From Acidobacteriota bacterium (GTDB taxonomy: Bacteria; Acidobacteriota; Vicinamibacteria; Vicinamibacterales; Vicinamibacteraceae), in assembly GCA_023418055.1 (NCBI GenBank), contig JAEZDP010000351.1, positions 1-21,512 on the forward strand: DNA of 21,512 bases, in the 5' to 3' direction. Positions 1 to 8,800 of this stretch are shown piece by piece (position 1 is the first letter of the stretch; the number at the start of each line of letters is the position of its first letter). The notes under the pieces are model-generated. The model saw only the letters and a list, made by a program, of their open reading frames with translations, had not been told where the DNA came from and made no database searches. Both the position numbers and the translations under genes were made by a program.

Positions 1-935
1 TCGGCGACGATGTGCCGCCCCAACTCGTAGCGCAGTTCCGTCGCCGATACCTCGCCCGCTGAAAACCGCGCCTGCCGGTCGGCGATCTCTTCGCGCGTCA
101 GGTCGGTCAACAGCTCGAAGTACGTCCACATCACCTCGTCACGCCCGCGGAACTGCTCCACGACCTTCTGCACCATCACCTCTGGCGGCTCGTGCACGCC
201 GATGTAGTTGCCCAGGCTCTTGCTCATCTTCTCGACGCCGTCCAGCCCCACGAGCAGCGGCACGGTCATCACGACCTGCGGCTCGAGCCCGAAGGCCGGC
301 ATCAGGTCGCGCCCCACGTTCAGGTTGAACAACTGGTCGGTGCCGCCCAGTTCGACGTCCGCCTGCAGGTGCACCGAGTCGTAGGCCTGCGCCAGCGGGT
401 ACAGGAACTCGTGCATGGCAATCGGCTGCCCCTGCTCGAACCGCTGCCGGAAGTCGCGCCGCTCGAGCATCTGCGCGACGTTGTACTTCGCCGTCAGCCT
501 CACCCAATCCACCGAGCGCAGGGGCCCCAGCCACTCGTCGTTGAAGCGGATTTCGGTGCGCTCCGGATCGAGAATCTTGAACACCTGCGCCTTGTAGGTC
601 TCGGCGTTGTCGGCAATCTCCTCGACCGTGAGCGGCGGACGCGTCTTCGACCGCCCCGACGGGTCGCCGATGAGCCCGGTGAACGACCCGATGAGAAACA
701 CCACGCGATGCCCCATGTCCTGGAAATGGCGCATCTTGCGGAGCAGCACCGTGTGACCCAGATGAAGGTCGGGCGCCGTGGGGTCGAAGCCCACCTTGAC
801 GGTCAGCGGCGTGCCGGTGTCGAGGCTCCGCTGCAGCTTTTTCCGCAGATCCGCCTCGCGCACGACGTCCGTACATCCGCGGATGAGCAGCGCCAGTTGC
901 TCCGCGACGGGCAGGGTGGGCGACGTGGTCGTCAT
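1..935 (-). CDS. tyrS: Tyrosyl-tRNA synthetase, C-terminus cut by window edge
   Basis: Cytosolic class I aminoacyl-tRNA synthetase that charges tRNA-Tyr with tyrosine. Translating the minus strand from the ATG at 935-933 gives 311 open residues to the window edge. The class I HIGH-type signature appears as HLGH (residues 58-61), the tyrosine pocket as YDSVHLQADVELGGTDQ (about 185-201), and the KMSKS loop exactly as KMSKS (236-240). The opening segment VKVGFDPTAPDLHLGH is typical of bacterial TyrRS. The family is usually about 400-430 residues, so roughly 100 residues, including the C-terminal S4-like tRNA-binding domain, should lie left of position 1. The start is the first ATG after the -10-like TATAGT at 949-944, with no Shine-Dalgarno between them, so the mRNA may be leaderless. 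It diverges from the metallophosphoesterase gene. The identification is secure. Confidence 0.96.
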   Translation of the reverse strand, partial: MTTTSPTLPVAEQLALLIRGCTDVVREADLRKKLQRSLDTGTPLTVKVGFDPTAPDLHLGHTVLLRKMRHFQDMGHRVVFLIGSFTGLIGDPSGRSKTRPPLTVEEIADNAETYKAQVFKILDPERTEIRFNDEWLGPLRSVDWVRLTAKYNVAQMLERRDFRQRFEQGQPIAMHEFLYPLAQAYDSVHLQADVELGGTDQLFNLNVGRDLMPAFGLEPQVVMTVPLLVGLDGVEKMSKSLGNYIGVHEPPEVMVQKVVEQFRGRDEVMWTYFELLTDLTREEIADRQARFSAGEVSATELRYELGRHIVA

Positions 936-951
936 CGCGACGTACTATAAA
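936..951. promoter_or_regulatory. Overlapping divergent -10 elements for tyrS and the metallophosphoesterase
   Basis: The plus strand reads TACTAT at 943-948 and the minus strand reads TATAGT at 949-944, so two good -10 hexamers overlap by five bases on opposite strands. It is the most AT-rich spot in the surrounding GC-rich sequence. The minus-strand element lies 8 nt before the tyrS ATG; the plus-strand one leaves a leader of about 24 nt before the ATG at 979. I see no convincing -35 on either side. The promoter call is inferred from motif and position only. Confidence 0.55.
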
Positions 952-978
952 CCTCGCGGGCAGAGGCCTGCCGCTGCC

Positions 979-1842
979 ATGCCGTCCCGCCCCTCCACCA
1001 CCACCCGCCGCGACGTCCTCCGCTGGCTCACCGGCCTCGGCGTCGGGCTCGTCGTGGGGTCGTTCGCCCACGGCGCGTTCTACGAGCGCCATCGCCTGCA
1101 GGTCACGCGGATGCGCGTGCCCGTGCCGGGCCTCAGCCCCTCGCTCACGGGCCTCCGGGTCGGGTTGCTCACCGACGTCCACCACAGCACGTTCGTCTCG
1201 GAAGCGTTCATCCGCGACGCCACCACCCGCCTGCAGGCCGAAACCCCGGACCTCATCGTCCTCGGCGGCGACTACGTCACCCAGCGCGACCCACGGTTCG
1301 TGGCGCCGGTCGCCGAGGCGCTCGGCACGCTCACCGCCCCGCACGGCGTGTTTGCCATCCTCGGCAACCACGACGACGAGACGCTCATGCCGCGAGCGTT
1401 CCGGCAGGCGCACGTCGAGGTGCTCGCCGATGCGCGGACGACGCTCGGCATCCGGGGCGACCGCCTCGACCTCCTGGGCATCAGCTTCTGGACGCGCAGC
1501 CGAGACGCCATCGCCCGCCTCGCCCGTGGCCGTGCCGACGCCACGTTGCTCCTCGCCCACGACCCGCGCCGCTTCGACGACGCCCGCGCGCTGGGCATCC
1601 CGGCGGTGCTTGCCGGACACACGCACGGCGGGCAGATCGTGCTGCCGGCCGTCGGTCCAGTGGCCGCCCGCAAGTACCCCATCCTTTCGGGACTGCGCAC
1701 CGACCCGCGCACCAGCCTCTTCGTGAGCCGCGGCATCGGCACGGTCTATGTCCCCTGCCGCGTCAACTGCCCGCCGGAACTCGCCGTGCTGACCCTCGAG
1801 GCCGCGCCCCCGTCGGACGCCGGCCCCGCTCAGCCGCTCTGA
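979..1842 (+). CDS. Calcineurin-like metallophosphoesterase with Tat-type signal (YkuE-like)
   Basis: A 287-residue dinuclear-metal phosphoesterase. All family boxes are present: DVH (D66, H68), GGDY (D98), GNHD (N130, H131), the isolated His of AHDP (H194) and GHTHGGQ (H214, H216). The N-terminus TTTRRDVLRWL followed by a hydrophobic stretch (residues about 14-33) looks like a twin-arginine signal or anchor, so the enzyme probably acts at the outer face of the membrane. The GHTHGGQ ending and Tat leader resemble the YkuE-like group, some members of which act on lipid or lipid A precursors; the substrate here cannot be read from sequence. An open frame extends upstream to 778, but that part is antisense to tyrS; I chose the ATG at 979 because the signal peptide starts there. 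Its last 13 bases overlap the convergent end of purN. Confidence 0.88.
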   Translation: MPSRPSTTTRRDVLRWLTGLGVGLVVGSFAHGAFYERHRLQVTRMRVPVPGLSPSLTGLRVGLLTDVHHSTFVSEAFIRDATTRLQAETPDLIVLGGDYVTQRDPRFVAPVAEALGTLTAPHGVFAILGNHDDETLMPRAFRQAHVEVLADARTTLGIRGDRLDLLGISFWTRSRDAIARLARGRADATLLLAHDPRRFDDARALGIPAVLAGHTHGGQIVLPAVGPVAARKYPILSGLRTDPRTSLFVSRGIGTVYVPCRVNCPPELAVLTLEAAPPSDAGPAQPL

Positions 1843-2471
1843 CCGACGACGAAGCGTCGCCCCTCGACGCGCCAGCCCCCGTTGAGCACCGTCTGAATCG
1901 CCGCGGGATAGAGGCGGTGTTCCTCGACGAGGATGCGTGCGGCCAGCGTGTCCTCGGTGTCGTCGTCGAACACGGGCACGGCCGCCTGCGCGACGATCGG
2001 ACCGGCATCGAGGGCTTCGGTGACGAGGTGCACCGTGGCGCCGGCCACCTTGACGCCGTGCGCCAGCGCCTGCCGCTGTGCGTGCAGGCCGGGAAATGCC
2101 GGCAGGAGCGACGGGTGGACGTTCAGCACCCGTGCGGGGAACCTGTCGAGACACGCCGGCCCCAGCAGGCGCATGAAGCCGGCCAGGCAGACCAGATGCA
2201 CGCCGTGCGCGTCGAGCGCGTCGGCCACCGAGACGTCGTACGCCTCGCGGGAGGGCGCCGCCCGGTGGTCGAGGACCACGGTGTCGATGCCCGCCGTCCT
2301 GGCCTCGCGCAACCCGGCTGCCCCTGCCGTGTTGGCCAGCACCACCGCGACCTCGGCCCGAAGACGCCCCTGGCGCACGGCCGACACGATGGCGCTCATG
2401 TTGCTGCCGCGGCCGGAGATGAGCAGGCCAAGGCGGCGCGACGGGGCGGGCGGGGCGAGTGGCGTCTCCAT
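1830..2471 (-). CDS. purN: Phosphoribosylglycinamide formyltransferase (GART)
   Basis: Third step of de novo purine synthesis: transfers a formyl group from 10-formyl-tetrahydrofolate to GAR. The 213-residue product starts METPLAPPAP and has the phosphate-binding loop ISGRGSNM (18-25), the folate/catalytic segment NVHPSLLPAFPGLH (117-130, with N117 and H119) and the catalytic Asp in LDAGPI (D155). These correspond to the Asn, His and Asp catalytic triad of the E. coli enzyme. Length is normal. It overlaps the metallophosphoesterase tail by 13 bp. It is separated from purM, its usual neighbour, by about 7.8 kb of plus-strand genes, so it is probably transcribed on its own, perhaps from the TACGAT element 8 nt before its ATG. 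Confidence 0.95.
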   Translation of the reverse strand: METPLAPPAPSRRLGLLISGRGSNMSAIVSAVRQGRLRAEVAVVLANTAGAAGLREARTAGIDTVVLDHRAAPSREAYDVSVADALDAHGVHLVCLAGFMRLLGPACLDRFPARVLNVHPSLLPAFPGLHAQRQALAHGVKVAGATVHLVTEALDAGPIVAQAAVPVFDDDTEDTLAARILVEEHRLYPAAIQTVLNGGWRVEGRRFVVGQSG

Positions 2472-2479
2472 GCCGCGCC

Positions 2480-2485
2480 ATCGTA
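2480..2485 (-). promoter_or_regulatory. Candidate -10 element for leaderless purN
   Basis: The minus strand reads TACGAT, matching TAnnnT, with 8 nt (GGCGCGGC) before the purN ATG and no Shine-Dalgarno. The spacing equals that of TATAGT before tyrS. No -35 was recognised. The call rests on motif and spacing, strengthened by the same arrangement at other genes in the window. Confidence 0.4.
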
Positions 2486-2583
2486 CGTCACGTCGCTAAA
2501 GGCCACGGCCGCCCCCGTCGATTACCGCCACAGAGTCTGCCGCCGGCCCGGTCGCACGACGGCACTCGCAGACGAGGAACACG

Positions 2584-3075
2584 ATGACAGGCACGAACGG
2601 GCAGCGGCACCAGCAGGTTGACGAGGGACGAAACAGGCGCCAGTTCGTGCGCATCGCCGCCGAAGCGCTGCCGCACCTCACGGCTCGTGTGGTGGGCGGC
2701 CCGCAGGTGCGCCTGATCGACGTCTCGCGACGCGGCGCCCGCGTGGAGACGACCATGCCCCTGAAACCCGGCCGCCCGCTGACCATCCGCTTCCTGGCGG
2801 CCGACACCACGCTCACGCTCACGGGCGCCGTGGTCCGCTCGAGCGTCGCCGTGCTGGCCGAGCACGGCGTCGTCTATCACACGGCCGTCTCGTTTGCGGA
2901 AGACCTGGCCGTCTGCCCGGAGGCTCCCGCGGCAGACGAGACGGGCACGGGTGCGACGGCGGCGGGTGACGCCACGAGCCGTCCCGCCATCGAGCCGGAC
3001 GACGTGATGGTCGTGCGGGCGCCGGACGAGACGGGTGACGAGTTGCGCGTGCGGCTGCTCGCCAACAGCTGGTAG
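2584..3075 (+). CDS. PilZ-domain protein (putative c-di-GMP receptor)
   Basis: A 163-residue soluble protein. The PilZ fold is indicated by RRQFVR (residues 18-23, the RxxxR that grips c-di-GMP) and by DVSRRG (46-51, matching the [D/N]xSxxG box), followed by alternating beta-strand segments to about residue 105. The c-di-GMP binding residues are therefore present. The last 55 residues are acidic, rich in Ala, Thr and Gly, then end in a short charged tail, and I recognise no second domain there. GAGGAA at 2574-2579, 4 nt before the ATG, is a fair ribosome binding site. The stop codon is 3 bp before the ATG of the next gene, so the two are almost certainly co-transcribed and probably translationally coupled. 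A role in c-di-GMP signalling is inferred from the family; the output is unknown. Confidence 0.85.
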   Translation: MTGTNGQRHQQVDEGRNRRQFVRIAAEALPHLTARVVGGPQVRLIDVSRRGARVETTMPLKPGRPLTIRFLAADTTLTLTGAVVRSSVAVLAEHGVVYHTAVSFAEDLAVCPEAPAADETGTGATAAGDATSRPAIEPDDVMVVRAPDETGDELRVRLLANSW

Positions 3076-3078
3076 GCC

Positions 3079-5802
3079 ATGCGCGTCCTGCTGCTTTCCG
3101 ACACGGCGCTGGACGTCGACGCCATACGGCAGTCGCTGCTGGCCTTCGACCCCGACAGCCAGCTCGAGGTGTGTGCGCCAGAGGCAACCCCGGCCTGGTT
3201 CAAGCAGGGCGAATGCGACGCCATCATCATCGACGCCGGCGTGCTCGGCGAAGGGTCGGGGCTTCTCGTCCCCGCCCTCCGCGCCCAGCGGCCGCAGGTG
3301 CCCATCGCGGTCCTGGTGAACCCCGGTGATGCCGACCAGGCGTCGCGGGCGCGCCTGTCCGGCGCCGACGCGTGGACGACGACCGGGCACGGCGACCTCT
3401 CGCGGCTCGGCGCGCTGCTGCTCGGGCGGCGTCGACGCGATCTGCACGCGCAACGGCGGGTGTGGCGCCTCTGGTACGCCGGACGCGACTCCGACCTGCG
3501 GCGCGAACTGGCACAGCAGCAGGGCGATCGTGTGCTGCTCATGGCGCTGTCGGCCGACGGCCGGCTGGTGCCTCGTCTCGAGGATCCGTCAGCAGCCACC
3601 GCGCTCGTCGTGGACGGCCGCGATGCGCCTGCGGACGTCCTGCGGGGGCTGGAGCGCGTGCGCGACGCCCATCCCGCCCTCCCGACCATCGTCGTGGCCG
3701 ACGACCCGCACCACGTGGCGTTCCTGGCCGCGGGGGTGGACGATTGCCTGCCGGCCGGAGCCGACGCGGAGCGTGTGCTGCTGGCCGTCGAGCGGCTCGT
3801 CTCGGCGCGGCAGATGACCACCGAGATGGTGGCGCTGCGCGCGAGAGAGAACCGGCTGCGGGCGCTCGTCGAATACCTGCCGCATCCGGTGGTGCTGGTG
3901 TCGCCCGCGCGCACGGTGCTGGCGGTCAACCTCGCGGGGCTCGAGTTGCTGGGCGCCGAGGAAGCTCGCCAGGTCATCGGACGTGAGTTGTCGGAATGGC
4001 TGGCGCCGCGGGGAGACGACAACCTCGACGCCTTCGTGGACGCGGTCTCGGGAGGCCGCACCCTCAGCCTGACAGCTTCGACCCGCCATGCGGCGGGAGC
4101 TCGACCGGTGGCGCTGCGGGCGGTCCCGTTCCAGCGCGAAGCGGGCAAGCCGGCCTCGGTCCTGCTGGCCCTTCGCGACGACCCGCTCGAGGTGGCGCCC
4201 GTCGACACGGCGGCCACATCATCGGTGACGGCTGAGGCCGAAGTGGAGGCGCTGCGAGCGGAGGTCTCGGCGCTGTCGCAGGCATTGGCCGAAGCACAGG
4301 AGACTGCTGCGTATTCGGCCGACCAGTTGGCTGCGGCGCAGGCGGCCTCGGCCATGCAGGCGGCCTCGGCGCCAGACGAATCGGCGGCGATCGACCGCGT
4401 CTCCGTGACGAACCTCGAACAGATGCTGGCCGACGAGCGGGCCCGCGCCGAGCGTCTCGAGGCGACCGTCAACGACCTGCAGGCGTCGATTGCCGAGGCC
4501 GGCGACGTGCAGGCCGTCGGCGAACGCCTCGAACGCGAGCTGGCCCAGGCACAAGCCGCGGCGGCCGAGGCGCAGCGCGGATGGGCGGAGCGGCTGGCCA
4601 CGCTCGAACACGAACGGGATGGCCTGCACCGGGAGATGGGCCGGCTGTCCGAGGCACACGACGCACGCGCGCACGCGCTGGCCGTCGCCCCGGACGAGCG
4701 GGAACTGAAAGACCTTCGAGCCCGGGTCGACACACTCGAGCACGAACTCTCGCATGCGCGTGCCGCCCTCGAGAGCCAGTCCGCCCCGGCCAGGCTCGAG
4801 GCGGCCATCGACGAAGAAACGCGCTGGCTGCTGTACGAGGTGGCCTCGATTGGCCACCTCACCACCACGCCCGAGGCCCAGGTGCTCGCCGCCAACGACA
4901 TGGCGGCGCAGTTGCTCGGTCACTTTTCGCGCGACACGCTGCAGGCGAGCGGCCGGCTCCCTGAACCCCTGCTGCTTGCGGCCGGGCCGTTCGCTCAGCG
5001 CCCCTCACGCTTCGAAGTGTGTCTACAGCACGGCGACGACGGACCGCTGCACTGGATCGTGGGCCTCGCGACCCCGCACGCCGGCGTGCCTGCCACCGTC
5101 ACGTGGATGCTCATCGACGTCAGCGAACATCGGCTGCAGGGGCGTCGGGCCAGGTTCCTGCGGCGGATGGAAGCGATGACCCACGTGCTGTCGGCGGCGA
5201 CCGCGGAAACGACGTCGCTCGTGGACCGCGCCGAACCCCTGCTCGACGCTGCGGTCACCGCCCTCACCGACGCGCCCGACGTGGACGTCGAGGGCACCCG
5301 GTCTGCGCTGACCCGGACGAAGGCCATGCTCACCCAGCTGTCGGGCTTCGCACGCAACCGCGCCCGGCGCGCGGACGTGCGCGATCTCAACGCGCTGGTA
5401 CAGGCGGCCTCGGCCATGCTCGTCCACCTCGCCGGCGAAGACATCCTCTGCAGCGTGAGGACGCACGAAGTGTCACTGCACGCCACCATCGAGCCTGCGG
5501 AGTTCGACCAGTGGCTCACTGCGCTCGTGCTGGCCGCCCGTGACGCGCTGCCCCTCGGCGGACAACTGGCCATCACCACACGGCCGGTGGACAGCGACAC
5601 CCGCAGCGACGACACGTCCTTCGCACGTCCGGCCGTCGAGCTGATGCTGCATGCCCAGGGCTACGGTGCACGGCGCCCCGGGCAGGTGGCCGCACTGGAA
5701 GAGACTGCCATCCAACTCGGCGCCTCGCTTGCCGTCGAGTTCGAGGAGCGCGGCGATGTGCGCTTCGCCGTACGGATGGCGCGCGTGTTCCTCATGCAGT
5801 AG
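3079..5802 (+). CDS. REC-like/PAS/coiled-coil/PAS/degenerate histidine-kinase protein
   Basis: A 907-residue cytosolic signalling protein with no membrane segment. Residues 1-115 look like a receiver domain (D52 at the phospho-acceptor strand end, but Asn81 at the usual Thr/Ser position and no Lys). Residues 148-243 look like a second, more degenerate receiver (D179). A PAS domain follows at about 255-367, a long coiled coil at about 385-565, a second PAS-like domain at 578-685, then a region at 690-905 that aligns with the DHp and ATPase parts of hybrid histidine kinases. The usual AHDFNNLL box reads TAETTSLV (His replaced by Ala709), the N-box Asn positions are Ala815 and Ala819, G1 is reduced to AQGYG (859-863), and the ATP lid with F and G2 boxes is missing. 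It should therefore be kinase-dead and may work as a scaffold or sensor. It sits 3 bp behind the PilZ gene. Confidence 0.8.
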   Translation: MRVLLLSDTALDVDAIRQSLLAFDPDSQLEVCAPEATPAWFKQGECDAIIIDAGVLGEGSGLLVPALRAQRPQVPIAVLVNPGDADQASRARLSGADAWTTTGHGDLSRLGALLLGRRRRDLHAQRRVWRLWYAGRDSDLRRELAQQQGDRVLLMALSADGRLVPRLEDPSAATALVVDGRDAPADVLRGLERVRDAHPALPTIVVADDPHHVAFLAAGVDDCLPAGADAERVLLAVERLVSARQMTTEMVALRARENRLRALVEYLPHPVVLVSPARTVLAVNLAGLELLGAEEARQVIGRELSEWLAPRGDDNLDAFVDAVSGGRTLSLTASTRHAAGARPVALRAVPFQREAGKPASVLLALRDDPLEVAPVDTAATSSVTAEAEVEALRAEVSALSQALAEAQETAAYSADQLAAAQAASAMQAASAPDESAAIDRVSVTNLEQMLADERARAERLEATVNDLQASIAEAGDVQAVGERLERELAQAQAAAAEAQRGWAERLATLEHERDGLHREMGRLSEAHDARAHALAVAPDERELKDLRARVDTLEHELSHARAALESQSAPARLEAAIDEETRWLLYEVASIGHLTTTPEAQVLAANDMAAQLLGHFSRDTLQASGRLPEPLLLAAGPFAQRPSRFEVCLQHGDDGPLHWIVGLATPHAGVPATVTWMLIDVSEHRLQGRRARFLRRMEAMTHVLSAATAETTSLVDRAEPLLDAAVTALTDAPDVDVEGTRSALTRTKAMLTQLSGFARNRARRADVRDLNALVQAASAMLVHLAGEDILCSVRTHEVSLHATIEPAEFDQWLTALVLAARDALPLGGQLAITTRPVDSDTRSDDTSFARPAVELMLHAQGYGARRPGQVAALEETAIQLGASLAVEFEERGDVRFAVRMARVFLMQ

Positions 5803-5830
5803 GACGGGAGGACGGAAGGGCGGAAGGGCG
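5802..5830 (+). repeat. Tandem 8-bp purine-rich repeat, about 3.6 copies
   Basis: Units GGACGGGA, GGACGGAA, GGGCGGAA and a partial GGGCG follow each other without gaps, beginning on the last base of the upstream stop codon. Consensus GGRCGGRA. The strand is almost all purine. It fills half of the 52-bp gap before the SNF2 gene. It is neither a terminator (no inverted symmetry) nor a clear ribosome binding site. Confidence 0.75.
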
Positions 5831-5854
5831 TGCCTGGCCGCGCCGTCATGAAGG

Positions 5855-8800
5855 ATGATGGTGGTTTCGCCCTGCATGCCGTCCACCCTTGCCGCCGTCC
5901 TTCGTCCGCACACCACGTCTCGCGCGCGCGCCAGGGGTGAGGCCTACCTCCGCCAGGGCCGCGTCACCATCGTCCACTCCAGCGCCAGCAGCGTGTCGGC
6001 CCGCGTCCGCGGCTCGGTGCCCTACGAGGTGACGCTCGGCGTGACCGACGGCCAGTTGGAAGTCGGCTGTACCTGCCCCTTCTTCGAAGGATCCCGCGAG
6101 CCGTGCAAACACGTCTGGGCCGTGGCCCTGCGGGCCGACGCGGGTCGGCTGCTCGTCGTGCCTCCGGATCTGGTGCTGCTCCACGCGGACCATCCGGCCG
6201 ATGTCCCCGAGAGTGACGCTCCCCCGCTCGACGTGCTGGCGCAGGCGTCGACGCGGTCGGGTCCAGAGTGGGAAGCGCTACTCACGCGCGTGACCTCGCC
6301 GCCGCCGTCGGCGCTGCCGCCGGCCCTCCGCGACGGCCAGGTGGTGTACGTGTTCGACCCTGTGCGCTCGACGTCCATGCAGGGGATGCTCGTCGAACTG
6401 CTGGTGCGCGAGCCCCGTCGGCACGGATGGAGCAGGCCGCGCCCTCTGTCGCTCACCCGTGCCCAGATCGCCGACCTGCCAGACGATGACGACAGGCACC
6501 TGCTCGAGCGCATCTGCGGCGCCCAGCAGGCCTACGGCTGGAACTGGGACGGCTTCGCCTCGGCCTTTCCGGTGCCCCAGGCCTTCGTGTTGACCCCCGG
6601 CCTGCAGCGGGACCTGGTGCCGCGGCTGTGCCGCACCGGTCGCATGCTCATGCGCCCGATTGCAGGCGAGACAGATCCGACGTTGCGGCCGATGACCCTC
6701 GATGCCGAGCCGGTGACCTTCCGTCTCCATGTCCGCGACGAGGCCGGCGGCTTCTCGATCAGCGGCTCGCTCGAACAGGGGGGAGAATCACGCGCCCTCG
6801 GCGATGCGCTGTTTCTCACCGGCGCCATCGTGTTGTGGCGGCCCGACGCGGGCGACGAGGCCGTCCGTGTCGCGACGTTCGATCCGAAGGGCGGCCAACG
6901 CTGGCTGGCCTCGCTCGTGCGCACCGGCGCCATCCGGGTGCCGAAGACCGGCACGTCGCGCCTGGCCGAGGCGCTCGCCACGACCGGCGTCGATATCGGG
7001 GCGTGCCCGGACGAACTGCGCGTCGAGTCTCGCCCGGGTACGCCCGTCCCCATCGCGCGCCTGCGGCGGAGCGGCGCCCGTGGCGCGCTGCACGCACGCG
7101 GACGGCTGGAGGTGACGGTGGCCTTCGGGTACGGCGCGGTGGAGGTGGACAGCACCTCGAGCCAGCGCCTCGCCTTCGACCCGGGCGCCGGCATTGCATG
7201 GCAGCGTGACAGGGTCGCCGAACGCGATGCCATGGAACGGCTGCTCCGGCTCGGCGTGCGGAAGGTGCCCGACGTCACGGGGCGCTCGAGACGTCTCGAC
7301 CTGTCGGAGTCTGCCCTGGCGTCCACCGTGCGCGCGCTGCTTGGCGACGGCTGGCGCGTCGAGGCCGACGGCACGCGGTACCGCCCGCCAGGCACGTCCA
7401 CCCTGGGCGTGCGCTCGGGAATCGACTGGTTCGAAGTCCACGGCGCCGTCGACTTCGACGGCGTGTCGGCTGACCTGCCGCAGTTGATGGCCGCCGCGCG
7501 CCGCGGCGAGTCGTTCGTGGCCCTCGACGATGGCACGCTCGGCCTGCTGCCCGACGAGTGGCTGGGGCGCCATGTCCGGGTCGCGGCAATGGGCCAACTG
7601 GCCGACGGCCACGTGCGGTTTCAGCTCTCGCAGACCGCCCTGCTCGACGCATGGCTGGCCGAACAGCCGGCCGCGCGCTGGGACGAGACGTTCGCCAGGC
7701 GGCGGGCCGACCTCGCGGCCTTCGACGGCGTCACGCCGCATACCGCCCCTCCGTCGTTCACCGGCGCGCTCCGTGACTACCAGCAGGAGGCGCTGGGGTG
7801 GTTTGCCTTCCTCAGGCGTTTCGGCTTCGGGGGATGCCTGGCCGACGAGATGGGGCTCGGCAAGACCGTGATGGTGCTGGCGGCGCTCGACGCGCGGCGG
7901 GCCGAGCGCCAAGAGACGGGCGCGCCACCGGCCCCGTCGCTCATCGTCGTCCCGCGGTCGCTGGTGTTCAACTGGCAACAGGAGGCCGCGCGGTTTGCAC
8001 CCGCGCTGCGCGTGCTGGATGCCACCGGGCCGCGGCGCCGCGGCGACCTCGACGCCCTGGCAGAGCACGACGTCGTCATCGCCACCTACGGGACGATGCG
8101 GCGGGACATCGCCAGGCTCAAGACCCATGTCTTCGACTACGCGATCCTCGATGAGGCCCAGGCCATCAAGAACCCGTCGACGGCCTCGGCCAGAGCGGCG
8201 CGCCTGCTGCAGGCCACGCACCGGCTGGCGCTGAGCGGGACGCCCATCGAGAACCACCTCGGCGAACTCTGGAGCCTGTTCGAGTTCCTCAACCCCGGCC
8301 TGCTCGGGTCCTCGACTGCCTTTGCCGCGACGGGTGCCTCGGGGCGGACGCCCGACCAGGACATGCTCGACCTGCTGGCCAGAGGGCTGCGCCCGTTCAT
8401 CCTCCGCCGCACGAAGGAACAGGTGGCCGCCGAGTTGCCCGCGCGCACCGAGCAGACGCTGTACTGCGACCTGGAGCCGGCCCAGCGGCGACTGTACGAC
8501 TCGCTGCGCGTGCACTACCGGGCGTCGCTGCTTGGCCGGTCCGCGAGCAGCCCCTCCGGGCACAGCACGTTGCAGGTGCTCGAGGCGCTGCTGCGTCTCC
8601 GACAGGCCGCCTGTCATCCCGCACTCGTCGACAAGACCCTCACCGACGCGCCGTCGGCCAAGCTGGACGTGCTCATCCCGCGGCTGCAGGAACTGGTCGA
8701 GGACGGCCGTCAGGTGCTGGTCTTCTCGCAGTTCACGTCGCTGCTGGCGCTGGTGCGCGCCAGGCTCGATCCGCTGCACCTGCGCTACGAGTATCTCGAT

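Noticed and set aside
139..2481. 780-residue minus-strand open frame
   Set aside because: It runs through tyrS and purN in the wrong frame and antisense to the metallophosphoesterase, and its translation is low-complexity Arg/Ala/Gly. Long frames of this kind are expected in sequence this GC-rich.
2877..4901. 674-residue frame antisense to the pseudokinase
   Set aside because: The translation is Ser/Ala/Arg-rich with no motif; it is a mirror of the real gene's third-position GC bias.
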